From Nemertoderma westbladi (Eukaryota > Xenacoelomorpha > Nemertodermatida > Nemertodermatidae), in assembly GCA_032718475.1 (NCBI GenBank), contig JAUCBJ010005659.1:1-40215 (forward strand): 40,215 bases of DNA, read 5' to 3'. The position numbers and the translations under genes were made by a program. The notes beneath the pieces are model-generated. The model searched no databases, was not told where the DNA came from, and worked only from the letters and a program-made list of their open reading frames with translations. Shown here piece after piece: positions 30,162 to 39,081 of this stretch; position 1 is the stretch's first letter, and each line of letters opens with the position of its first letter.

Positions 30162-30257
30162 CTTTTGCATTGGCAGCTTGTCATCGATGTAATAGAAGTC
30201 CACAGTCAAACTACTCAAAAAATTCAATGCATTCTTCAGTCCTCGGGTCTCGCTCAT
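30162..30257 (-). CDS. Candidate first coding exon on the minus strand
   Basis: An ATG on the minus strand at 30257 opens a frame encoding MSETRGLKNALNFLSSLTVD and FYYIDDKLPMQK, exactly 32 codons to an AAG|GTTTTT junction at 30162/30161. Without splicing it ends two codons later. The upstream 150 bases (30258-30400) are richer in G+C and CpG (TAGCGCTAGCGC, GAGGTCGC, ACTGCGACAG) than the surroundings, as at a promoter. No downstream exon was found. It may equally be a non-coding GC island. Confidence 0.25.
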
Positions 30258-30689
30258 CGGTTAGTCCAGTTTGCCCGTAGCGCTAGCGCAGTAGAGATAC
30301 CAAAAGTCGAGGTCGCAAACGACACTGCGACAGACAGAGGCGGTGGCCTTGGTGGCAAGTTGTTTGAGTACCGGTACATGATATGGCTGAATAGTCGCGA
30401 ATAACTGAATAATCTGAACTTTGCCTCCTGGAAATGCTGGAATGGCTGAAGAAAGTGAAATAGGCCTACCACACTTTCCAAGGCAACAAGGCCACATTAG
30501 TAATTGCTGCATTGTACCGGTATTGCTGAACTACAAACCCACCTGATATATCATGCAGTCTCCTAGCAACCAGCTGTGATGCCAAGCCTAATAATTTTTG
30601 GGAAAATGATTTTATTATAACTGCATGACAGTTACACAGATGCTGCAAGAAGACCCCACGAAAATTCAACTTGGAAAAAGTTTCTAAAC
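30258..30689. other. GC-richer patch and spacer
   Basis: CpG-containing sequence to about 30400, then ordinary sequence. Overlapping ORFs on both strands are shadows of each other. No gene assigned beyond the possible promoter role for the candidate exon. Confidence 0.3.
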
Positions 30690-30865
30690 ATTTGCCAGAC
30701 TACATACAGTATGTACCAAGTTTGGATATATTTTATCGAGATTTGGTTGAGTTATTAACGTTTAAAATTGAACACAACAGATCAAAAGAGCAACAGACAC
30801 ACCGATTGAGTTAGTGGTACCTGTATGCTAAGCTCACTTACTTTCGTCGCTCGCCCCACATATCA
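30690..30865 (-). repeat. Dispersed repeat, copy 2
   Basis: Reverse-complement counterpart of 4848-5020. On the minus strand it reads TATGTGGGGCGAGCG, AAGTAAGTGAGCTTAGCATA, TGTGTCTGTTGC and CCAAACTTGGTACA in the same order. Confidence 0.65.
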
Positions 30866-30969
30866 TTCTCAGTGCGGAACACATTTAAATAAATGTGTAC
30901 TGAGAAATGCCAAACTAGCTGTATGTACTTTCTGTTATGTTGAGATTTTCACATTTAGTTAAGTTCCTG

Positions 30970-31370
30970 AAAACAACACTGATATTTTTCATTCGTATAA
31001 TATAAATACAGACAAATGCTTACTTCCAAAAAATTTTACTGACATAAATAGTACATTCCAAAAAAATATAGACCCAGATCACAATCTAAACATCAATACC
31101 ACAGACGTCGGTTACTTCTCTCAAATTAAATTTAGTAACATACCACAAAATAAAACTTATTTTTCAGTATTTAATATAAACTGTAAAAGTCTAAAATAAA
31201 AACCTTAAAGCAACTACCGACTACTTAAACTCATTTGATAGGCAATTTGATATAATAACTATTACCGAAACCTTTCTAACAGATAGTACAGACCTAAACT
31301 ATTTAAACATAAATGGATACTCTTCCCACTTGTAACCAATCGACAAGACGGGAAACTGGACAGAGGTGGT
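30970..31370 (+). pseudogene. LINE endonuclease N-terminal fragment (Jockey/CR1 group)
   Basis: A forward frame reads FSQIKFSNIPQNKTYFSVFN then INCKSLK, is shifted, and continues LKATTDYLNSFDRQFDIITI and TETFLTDSTDLNYLNINGYS. This is the start of an APE endonuclease: an N-x-(R/K)-S-L block followed by the TET motif holding the catalytic Glu, then GYSSH. A TAA after GYSSHL (31335-31337) and the shift after CKSLK make it non-functional. It may belong to the same family as the C-terminal fragment at 28958-29677, but the two do not overlap, so that cannot be judged. Confidence 0.75.
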
Positions 31371-32574
31371 ACAAATAATGCAGTATAGATCAATAGTATA
31401 GAATAATATAGAACAAATAATGCAGTACATATCATAGTTTTTTTAAATTAATTTCATTAAAAGTTAAAGAGAGCCGCAAGGTATGTGGAAATTATTGTGG
31501 CACAGTGCACCACAAGTGAAGTTATTTAGGAAGAGTAATATTTTAAGAAGAAATCGCGTTCACCTTTCACATAGGACTAAAAAATGATGTTAGGCCTTCA
31601 CCAAATACTGTATCTACCAAAACAGAAATAAAACTGTCAGTTTTAGGACATTAGTACAGAAAAGGAAAGTATCCCATTAGTGGCTGTAGTAAGTAAATTT
31701 GATGCTTTAATGTGATATGATGTTAGAGAAATGAAAGGTTATAGAGAAATAAGTAACAGAGTGATATGTTCAAGTAATTCGAAACGATTCTGAGATAGTG
31801 TGACATTGGAGGATGGAGTGATGTCGGAAGGTGCCTTCGATGTATGCTGTGATCGTCCGGCTCTGTTGCTGATGACTTGAACGAATCCTTCAACATTTTA
31901 GTGGGGTCGAATTGGTCTAATTCAGCTTCCGTTGATATTGGGACTGGTTTGTCATTCTCGAAATTTCGAATTAGTACATTTCTATTTATCGAATATGTTG
32001 CATGGATTGAGCCGTTTGTCTTAAGGGAAGATCTTGTAGAATGACCGTAGAAGCGAATAAGGAATGGTCAAGTCCTGATAGCAGGTTGGGGTACCTGTCC
32101 GGTACCGATACCAGTATTTGATGGTTTGGAAAGTAATTGTATTGTGCCAACAGTATATGGTGTCGCTGAGCATACTGCTCTTGTGAGTCATTACAATGGA
32201 GTATGTACGAAATCTGTTTCTTTAGGTGAATGTTCTCGCTTTTTATTGTAATAACTTCTTCATTATTAGCATCTCTATTGATGCTGCAAATGATTGAGCA
32301 ACACCAAGTTCAGCTTTCAAGGTGACAACCTCATCGGTTAGTGAGTCGATGGTGGACTGGAGTTTCTGAAAATTTATTAGGATTTCATCATTTCGGATCT
32401 CCTAGTTGATTTGTTGGAGAGCTGGTTTACCTTGAGTTTGATATTGGCATTGTTTAAGCGACTTTGGGTGTGGATGCTCAATACATGGGAGTTTCTGTAT
32501 GTGCAAATTGGATAGTTTATAAAGCCAGTAGGTACCGGTAGCCCAAGTGTAGTGCAGTACAGATGCAACTAATT
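31371..32574 (-). other. Spacer with possible decayed coiled-coil coding sequence
   Basis: On the minus strand around 32370-32270, one frame gives FQKLQSTIDSLTDEVVTLKA, a strong heptad pattern, and an adjacent frame at 32460-32377 gives SRLNNANIKLKVNQLSNKST. Further left, TLSQNRFELLEH (near 31790) also looks coding. This could be a decayed coiled-coil LINE ORF1, but stops and shifts are too frequent to define a gene. The remainder has no recognised content. Confidence 0.3.
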
Positions 32575-32752
32575 ATTGAGTTCCACTTTTCTGGCAACCA
32601 ACCCAAGGAAAGCATGGCCGTGAACGACCGGCTATAACATATATAGACCAATTTGAAAGGGATTCTTGACTTTAGAGAAACGAAATTGCAACTACTATGG
32701 AGAAACTGAAAGCATGGAAGGATCTTATTTCCACTCTTGTTTGAGTTTGGAT
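32575..32752 (+). mobile_element. RTE-like LINE fragment G, second family, 3' end
   Basis: Copy of the same C-terminal region as fragment F at 21505-21697: STFLATNPRKAWP, then YIDQFERD (with stops and shifts), RNEIATTMEKLKAWKDLIST. At the DNA level the two share CTTTTCTGGCAACCAAC, CATAACATATAT and GAGAAACGAAATTGC. No (TAG)n tail is present here. It directly precedes copy 3 of the dispersed repeat. Confidence 0.75.
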
Positions 32753-32761
32753 AATGTTTAT

Positions 32762-33256
32762 TCATCTCTGATATATATGTTTTATTCATTAGACATTCTT
32801 TCCTATTTATGCAATGAAAAATTATTTCATTAGTGCTAGCACACAAACTGTTAACGCATTACCTATAGCATACTTGTAGGCCATCAAAAAGGTGGTAGGC
32901 CTTGAACCAATACTTCTGCTGGAATGTATTACAGTCTATTAAGCACACTAATGGTTCTTAAAAGGCACATAAAATTCATTTTTTATAATATCCTTTTTAT
33001 TATATTATATTCATATTCAATTATTCAACATATTTTGTTGCTTATCTGAATTCAATATAATCACCCGCTCGCTGCATTAAATTTATGGAATAAATCACCT
33101 TATATATAGCAGGACCTACGCTGATCCTGTTTATAAGGCTGTACAAGTTATTCACTTAACCAAAGGAGAGAAAATGTTTAGATATAGAACGTAATCATTT
33201 TATTCAAATTCATATTTCAGGCTCGAACTTTCATACAACCATATGGACCTTACAGT
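32762..33256 (+). repeat. About 450-bp dispersed repeat, copy 3 of 3
   Basis: Collinear with 6000-6420 and 22740-23215: ATATATGTTTTATTCATTAG, AGTGCTAGCACAC, GGCCATCAAAAAGG, CACTAATGGTTCTTAAAAGG, CAACATATTTTGTTGCTTAT, TTATGGAATAAATCACC, CTGTTTATAAGGCTGTACAAG, GAAAATGTTTAGATATAGAA and ACAGTAGATTATG. It ends about 455 bases upstream of the second receptor ORF. Confidence 0.78.
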
Positions 33257-33324
33257 AGATTATGTTATGGGTATGGTTGTGTTGAGCTAAGCCGTCGTCA
33301 TTTCTCTTTCTCCATTTATATTTC

Positions 33325-33505
33325 TCATGTCACATCAATGTGTCCAAACAGTCTTGTACAACTCAAGAATCGAACCTGAGCAGAGCTAAACTGCGACACT
33401 TACACCACTGGGACCAAACAATTATGTCCTGACCAGTGATTGAATCTGGAGCCTCTTGCTTGGACCCCATAATGTCACCACTACTCCTTGTGCCTATTAA
33501 TTTAA
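33325..33505 (-). repeat. tRNA-like SINE remnant, tentative
   Basis: On the minus strand two tRNA-like halves follow each other. One has GGTCCCAGTGGTGTAAGTGT and a B-box GGTTCGATTC (near 33371-33380). The other has GTAGTGGTGACATTATGGGG, CAAGCAAGAGGCTCCAG and ATTCAATCAC. The box spacing resembles tRNA, but neither folds into an acceptor-paired cloverleaf by eye. It is probably an old tRNA-derived SINE and not a working tRNA gene. Confidence 0.35.
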
Positions 33506-33670
33506 GGCTCGCACTAAACGTAAGTACTTAGAAACCAGTTAGTAGTCATAGTAATCAAATAAATTAAACTTTCTGCACAGCAATAAAATATAATGAATTC
33601 CATTTAACGATAATGAGATAAATTAATTTAGTCTTTGAATAATACTTTCTTCAACATCCCATTGGACATT

Positions 33671-33711
33671 ATGGCAATGCAAGCAATGTTAGTGTGCATT
33701 TTTTTTGTTAA
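33671..33711 (+). pseudogene. Out-of-frame signal-peptide remnant of GPCR 2
   Basis: ATGGCAATGCAAGCAATGTT at 33671 opens a hydrophobic stretch, MAMQAMLVCIFFV, matching the MQYLLLFIFVMM start of GPCR 1, then shifts out of frame just before ATGTCAGCTGG, which both genes share. The frame differs by one base, most simply explained by the homopolymeric T run. Confidence 0.6.
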
Positions 33712-34908
33712 ATGTCAGCTGGTGAGATGACTGATAAAACCAAGATGGGTCTTCAACCTCATAATATCCCCAATATTCCCCGTAGTGCATACAATGATCG
33801 TAACATAAAGATACTAAAAGACATCAATTATGACCTATATTTAAATGATGGTGAACAATTTGACGAATTTAATGAAGTATTTGAAAAAATTATCACGCCA
33901 TATATTTGTACCTTCGTCGCAGTTGGTGTAATCGGACATGCCATTACCATAGCAACAGTTCTACTTGAGAAGTCTTTTAACACATTGTTTTACAAAATGT
34001 TAATTATCGATGCCATTCTGGAGTCATTATGTTGTATTGTGAGGTTACTGTTACGAGGGCAAACTCTCTCATGGTGGGTGAAATCTACACCGGATTATGA
34101 AATAATCGATGGAGCATCTTATCTAGTTTACAAATCTTCTAATGTGTTATACTGGATTTGTCAAATGTGTTGGCCAATGCTCGCTTGGGTATTTCCCTTT
34201 GCTGCACAATTATTATCTTTAATTATGGGTCTAGATCGGATTGCAGCCTTGTATTTTCCATTGTGGTATAAAAATACCAAAGCAAAAAATCCCAAAATGG
34301 TTTATATAGTGTTAATCATTGTAGTTGTTTACAGTGCTGCTCTCGATTGGCAAGAAATGATTGCTTTTAAAGGTGAAATTCATATGGTTGATGGTGTTTC
34401 TGAATATTGGGCAATCGATAATTATTGGAGAACCAATAATGAGCACATAAACACAGCTCATCATATTATGGGATATGTTTTTCCATCTATTTTACTCACC
34501 CAACTTATAGCTGTACTTATTATAGATATTCTAATGATAACAAAGTTTTACAATGTGGCTAGGTTAAACCCTCAATCACCGTCAATGTTAAAGATGTGCA
34601 ATGCAATAAAACTTCTTATGATAACTGGTACTTTATCTCTTATTCACATTGTTTCTTTCATATTATGGGTTATAGCAGCTTTTTACTTGTATCATTTGCA
34701 TGGTAATTTAACAACAATGTCCAGCACAGCAGACATTACTTACTTCATAAAATATGAGCGGGTCTTGAACAGAACATCCTATGTTCAAGACGTGGTGTTT
34801 ATTGTTTATTCTCTTAACTTTTATCTTATGTACGCTATAGTTGCAAGCTTCCGAGAAGCTGTGAATACTAATATATTTAGGTGCAAACCTGTCAAGATAG
34901 AGAAATAG
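33712..34908 (+). CDS. Intronless class A-like seven-transmembrane receptor (GPCR 2)
   Basis: A 398-residue ORF, paralogue of the receptor at 10165-11445. TM1 about 64-87 (VGVIGHAITIATVL), TM2 95-115, TM3 145-175 ending GLDRIAALYFPLWY (a D-R-I form of DRY), TM4 195-217, TM5 253-277, TM6 297-328, TM7 357-382 ending LNFYLMYAIVASFR. There is no ECL2 cysteine and no CWxP in TM6. The cytoplasmic tail is very short (about 16 residues). The ORF starts at MSAG, which aligns with an internal MSAG of GPCR 1. A signal-peptide-like sequence homologous to that of GPCR 1 lies upstream from ATG 33671, but is out of frame because of an indel in the T8 run around 33699-33706. Either this copy lacks a signal peptide or the indel is an assembly error. 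The ORF itself shows no disabling change. Confidence 0.9.
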   Translation: MSAGEMTDKTKMGLQPHNIPNIPRSAYNDRNIKILKDINYDLYLNDGEQFDEFNEVFEKIITPYICTFVAVGVIGHAITIATVLLEKSFNTLFYKMLIIDAILESLCCIVRLLLRGQTLSWWVKSTPDYEIIDGASYLVYKSSNVLYWICQMCWPMLAWVFPFAAQLLSLIMGLDRIAALYFPLWYKNTKAKNPKMVYIVLIIVVVYSAALDWQEMIAFKGEIHMVDGVSEYWAIDNYWRTNNEHINTAHHIMGYVFPSILLTQLIAVLIIDILMITKFYNVARLNPQSPSMLKMCNAIKLLMITGTLSLIHIVSFILWVIAAFYLYHLHGNLTTMSSTADITYFIKYERVLNRTSYVQDVVFIVYSLNFYLMYAIVASFREAVNTNIFRCKPVKIEK

Positions 34909-35060
34909 AAATGTAATTAATGTATGGTGGTGCAAATAGAATACCGGTAGGCATTATTTACTGGTTGTCCTCCTGGTGTTGTTACCTTATTTACATAAGT
35001 GAACATAGTGCTAGGTCTGGTTCTGACCAGGTGTGGATGAGATGTATCATGATTTGAAAA

Positions 35061-35066
35061 AATAAA
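35061..35066 (+). promoter_or_regulatory. Candidate polyadenylation signal of GPCR 2
   Basis: AATAAA, 153 bases after the GPCR 2 stop codon and followed by a GTTTTT/CGTTTTTGTG-rich stretch (35070-35110) like a downstream GU-rich element. Inferred from the hexamer and context only. Confidence 0.4.
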
Positions 35067-35308
35067 CAAACACGTTTTTGTTTTCGTTTTTGTGTTCGTT
35101 TTTGTGAAGAATGTTATTACAAGCGATATTAAAATAAACCCGACCACCAGATTTAGAACCAAACGTATATTTTCACAACGGTTATCTTCTTCTGTTTTGG
35201 TTTCCCCGGTCATTGAATTTATGCTGCGTCTTCTTTCGCGCCTCATCTCTTGTACTGGAATTCTTCCCACTGAGTTTGTTTCATGGAATTGCGAATATGC
35301 GAGGATAA

Positions 35309-36143
35309 ATGTTTAGAAACACCCCCTGCTGTCCCCTGCTTCGTGCCCTTCTGCCCCCCTTAATCTCCGACTCGACTAACCCGCTTATCTTAAAGGCCCT
35401 ATCGCTCCTACCTCCTGGCACTGTCACACCTCCCAACCCATCTGTCCAGAAGGCCTGGGATGCCCCCCTGTGCTCCAAAACCTACGACTCCCTCCTAGCT
35501 TCTGCCAACACCCGCAAGGCGCAAAGCGAAGGCCCGACTCATCGCCTCTAAGGCTAAACACTCAGGCGATTGGCTCCAGGTGCTTCCCATCGCTTCCCTG
35601 GGGCTCCGTCTTAGCAACGACCAGGTCCGGATCGGGACCGCCATCCGTCTCGGCGCGCCAGTCTGTGCTGAGCATTCCTGTCGAGGCTGTGATGCCACAG
35701 TCGACTCAAGCAGGACTCATGGTCTCAGCTGCCTCCACAACTGTGGTAAATACTCCCGCCACGCTGAGGCCAACGATGTGATCCACCGCGCCCTGTCATC
35801 TGCCGGTAAATCATCCACCCTCGAGCCCCGCAACCTCTGCAAGGATGGCCGGAAACTGGACGGTATGTCTGTCGCCCCTTGGCACCAAGGACGTAGCCTT
35901 GTTTGGGACTTCACCTGCCGGGATACCTTAGCCCAATCCTATCTCCCGATTACATCCATAACCGAAGGTGGTGCTGCCGCAGCGGCCGAGGCAACCAAAT
36001 CTGCAAAATACGCTGACCTGGCTCACAACTATCACTTTGTGACGGTTGCCTCCGAAACCCTCGGCCCAATCGGCGATGAGGGCACCGTTCTCCTTAATGA
36101 GATCGGTCGCCGAATCGCCCGCGCCACCGGGGAACCACAGTCC
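35309..36143 (+). pseudogene. GC-rich LINE C-terminal fragment
   Basis: In strong contrast to its AT-rich flanks this block is GC-rich. 35309-35530 encodes a Pro-rich linker and SVQKAWDAPLCSKTYDSLL. After a one-base shift near 35520, the frame continues with SGDWLQVLPIASLGLRLSND, IRLGAPVCAEHSCRGC (zinc-binding-like, with HGLSCLHNCGKYSRH), EPRNLCKDGRKLDGMSVAPW, HQGRSLVWDFTCRDT and KYADLAHNYHFVTVASETLG, ending GRRIARATGEPQSTQ. This is the C-terminal domain of a widespread invertebrate LINE type. The DG ... GRSLVWDFT ... K order resembles a PD-(D/E)xK nuclease core, which is inference. RT and all 5' parts are missing, and similarity ends abruptly at about 36143. Confidence 0.78.
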
Positions 36144-36749
36144 ACACAGTTGCACACAGCACCGAAAAATACAAGTTTGATACGCTTGGTGCAACTCGTA
36201 TATTTTTCATCGAATCCAGAACCCCAAAAAACCCCAATTGCGCAAAAAACAAGTTTCAAACAATCAATTTAAAAAATTGACTTATTTCAAAATTTGGTGC
36301 TGGCACCATAATTTGTGACCCATCGAAAAAAACAAGTTTGAAATTTCTAAATCAATTTATATGAATTCCATCCAATTTCTAACACCAAAAAACCGGTGTA
36401 AATCAAAAATAGGATGTTACAATTCATATTTAATGAAATGTAATTTTCAAAAAACGTCTCAAAAAAAGTGCCAAAAGTAGGGTTAAAAAATGGTGCTATA
36501 ACTCAAAAAGTACCCAATATTTTTGAAAACGGTTTTCACTACCATGAAGACAATAGATTTTTAGGAAAAGTCATAAAATTTCAGATTCCCAACTGCGTTT
36601 GTTTCAGAATTATAATAAAAAAACCACGGGGGGGGGGGGGGTCATATTGACCCCCCCAGGTTTAATAGGGTTAAAGTCACAAATACGCCACAAATAATCC
36701 AAGTCGACATTTTATACAGTATATAGGAATATATAATGTAACAAATTCT
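36144..36749. other. AT-rich spacer with G-run palindrome
   Basis: AT-rich sequence in which AACAAGTTT recurs (36170, 36248, 36330 regions). Near the end, a G14-type run, TCATATTGA and a C run (36628-36657) form an inverted G/C hairpin followed by GGTTTAATAGGGTTAAAG. That word resembles, in reverse, the TTTATTAACCCTACCGGGGG at 31-50. No gene is recognised. Confidence 0.45.
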
Positions 36750-36898
36750 CCAATCGGTGTTGATAAAACGCCTTTCGTATAAAAAATAAATCTAAAGGGT
36801 TACAAACACGTCAAAGCTTGTCTTCACATTGCGGAAAGTTTTGCTATCAGTCGCATTATTTCTAAGCCCTGACATATTATGCATTAAGCCTATTTATA
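36750..36898 (+). repeat. Dispersed repeat unit interrupted by the MITE (left part)
   Basis: CAATCGGTGTTGATAAAACG, AATAAATCTAAAGGG, ACAAACACGTCAAA, TATCAGTCGCATTATTTCTA and AGCCCTGACAT match 38155-38400 in order. The unit resumes after the MITE at 37612 with CTGTACCAGACTGAAAATGA, which matches 38425-38455. Confidence 0.75.
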
Positions 36899-37611
36899 GG
36901 ATAGTTCTTTTTACAGAACACAGCAGAACACAGTAGAACACAGCAGAACACAATAGAATACAGGCGGAACATAGGCGAACACAGCTGTAATTAAAATCTA
37001 CACCAAAAAATAACACACTTGGGAAAGTACTGGACTTAATCATACAACTGTAAGATGTCAATTACATATTTAAATTAAATGGCGGTTTTCCATATCCTCC
37101 AAAATAAATTACCTAATCAGAGTTGCCCGATCAGCTGTTCGGTGAGGCCTGTACCTGTTACTAGTCCAGCAGTCTGCCTGTCAGCCTGTTCCAGTACTGC
37201 AGTAGGCCTAGTGCTGTAGAGACATGTACAGACTGACAGACTGTACATTGTACAGACAGACAGATGTAGGCATTTACCGGCAATTACCGGGCACAGTGTA
37301 GAGTATATTACCAATGTACTGATGTAGGCCTACTCAGCTACCGGTACTGTACTGCTGTAGAACTAACCAATTCTCCATGGTTACAGGATAATGAGAAGTA
37401 ATTTATTTTGGAGGATATGGAAAACCGCCATTTAATTTAAATATGTAATTGACATCTTGCAGTTGTATGATTAAATCCGGTACTTTCCCAAGTGTGTTAT
37501 TTTTTGGTGTAGATTTTAATTACAGCTGTGTTCGCCTATGTTCCGCCTGTATTCTATTGTGTTCTGCTGTGTTCTACTGTGTTCTGCTGTGTTCTGTAAA
37601 AAGATATATCC
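36899..37611. mobile_element. 713-bp MITE with 213-bp inverted arms and 9-bp TSD (Mutator-like)
   Basis: The left arm 36899-37111 and right arm 37399-37611 are each 213 bases and are near-perfect reverse complements, with only a handful of mismatches by eye. The termini read GGATAGTTCTTTTTACAG and GGATATATCTTTTTACAG (right end complemented). The perfect 9-bp direct repeat CTATTTATA flanks it (36890-36898 and 37612-37620). The outer arms contain repeats of CAGAACACAG; the central 287 bases have no ORF. Long TIRs with a 9-bp duplication are typical of Mutator-like elements, so a non-autonomous MULE relative is likely. High arm identity indicates a fairly recent insertion. Confidence 0.93.
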
Positions 37612-37665
37612 CTATTTATATTAGCCTACTGTACCAGACTGAAAATGATATTTTTTAGATTGTTG
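37612..37665 (+). repeat. Dispersed repeat unit (right part after the MITE)
   Basis: Continues the unit broken at 36898. CTGTACCAGACTGAAAATGA and TTTTTTAGATT match 38425-38455, so removing the MITE and one target duplication restores collinearity with the uninterrupted copy. Confidence 0.75.
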
Positions 37666-37673
37666 GCTGGTCA

Positions 37674-37935
37674 TATTTACTTAACATACTGTACTTTATT
37701 TGACATACAGTATTTGACTTAGCATACTCTACTTGACATAATTGACTTGACATACTTGACTTGACAAAGTTGACTTCACTTGATATACTAACTTTGCTTA
37801 ACATACTAAACTTGACTTGACATATTTGAATTGACCTGACTTGAAATTCTTCAGTAAAGACAAGTCAAATAGGTAAATTCAAGTCAAGTATTACAAGTTA
37901 AGTAAAGTAGGCCTTAAAGTCAACTTATGTCAAGT
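37674..37935. repeat. Degenerate CTTGACATA array, block 1
   Basis: Irregular tandem copies of the word ACTTGACATA and its relatives (TTTGACATACAG, CTTGACATAATTG, GAATTGACCTGAC), with the opposite-strand form (CAAGTCAA, AAGTCAAG) taking over after about 37860. The period is about 10 to 20 bases and is not constant. Confidence 0.8.
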
Positions 37936-37984
37936 TTAGTGATTACTATAAAAGGCTTATGGATGACTACTACATTCTGAAAGT

Positions 37985-38460
37985 TTACATTTTTTTAATG
38001 TCACCACTTAATCGCATAATGGAACTATTTCGTCAATTGAAGTCGATAAAACTCCAAAATGTAGAAAAAAATAAATATTTAAAGTCACAAAAACACTACA
38101 AATAATATAATTGGTGATTTTATATTGTAGAAATGTATAATGTAGCAAATTCTACAATCGGTGTCGATGAAACGCCATTTGAATAAAACAATAAATCTAA
38201 AGGGCTACAAATACGTCAAAAATAAAGCCAAGTCGCAGAGGAAAGAATAAAACTAGAGATTTTAACTGAACATTATTTAGAAAAAATCTCTTGGGCTGAA
38301 AAACTAATGGAATAACTGGCATTTCAAACTGAAACTTGTCCTCACATATCGGAAAAAGTTGCTTTCAGTCGTATAATTTCTAAGCCCTGACATTGTGCGT
38401 GCATTAGGCCTTTTTATATTACCGCACCAGACTGAAAATGATAATTTTTTAGATTCAACT
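37985..38460 (+). repeat. Uninterrupted copy of the dispersed repeat unit
   Basis: Begins with sequence matching the inverted arms at 39082-39223 (CACTTAATCGCATAATGGAA, GTCAATTGAAGTCGATAAAA), and continues into sequence matching 36750-36898 plus 37612-37665. A composite repeat unit shared by this whole end of the window is indicated. Confidence 0.7.
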
Positions 38461-38469
38461 TTATAAAAA

Positions 38470-39080
38470 GAACACCGATTACCTGACATACTTGACATTG
38501 CATACTTGAGATGGCTTGACATACTTAAATTGAGATATGCCCCACTTCACTTGTCATACTTGATTTTATATAGGCTTGCTTGTCTTAACATACTGTATTT
38601 ACTTGACATACAGTACTTGATTTGACATATTTGACTAACATACTTTACATGGCATACTTGAATTAACTTGGCTTGACATACGTGACTTCCACTTGATAGG
38701 CCTTGCTTTAATTTACATACTAGATATACTTGACTTGACATACTGCACTTGACTTGACATAATTGACTTCATATACTTGAATTGACCTGACTTGACATAC
38801 TTGATTTAACATGGCTATATTACATCGTTTGACATACTATTCTTGATATAAGAAATTGTCTCCCAGACATTATCTCAACTCAATTATTCTTGATATACTC
38901 ATTCATTATACTATATACTTGTCTTGACATATTTGACTAACATACTTTACTTGACATTCTTGACTTGACTTGACTTGGCCTTTACATAACTGACTTGAGA
39001 TACTTGACTTCACTTGATAAACCGTGCTTGACTTGACATACTCGACTTCACTTGATGCACTTGACTGATACACTTGATTC
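38470..39080. repeat. Degenerate CTTGACATA array, block 2
   Basis: Same word family as block 1 (GACATACTTGACATTGCATA, ACATACTTGACTTGAC, CACTTGATACAC), about 600 bases, still irregular. Protein frames through it are repeat-derived. Confidence 0.85.
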
Positions 39081-39081
39081 C

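Noticed and set aside
33325-33505. Functional tRNA genes
   Set aside because: Box A/B-like words are present, but no acceptor stem or full cloverleaf could be paired; a SINE remnant is more likely.
35580-36272. Antisense ORFs and a host-gene reading of the GC-rich block
   Set aside because: The forward frame matches the C-terminal domain pattern of a LINE, and the codons after about 36143 are run-on into AT-rich flank.
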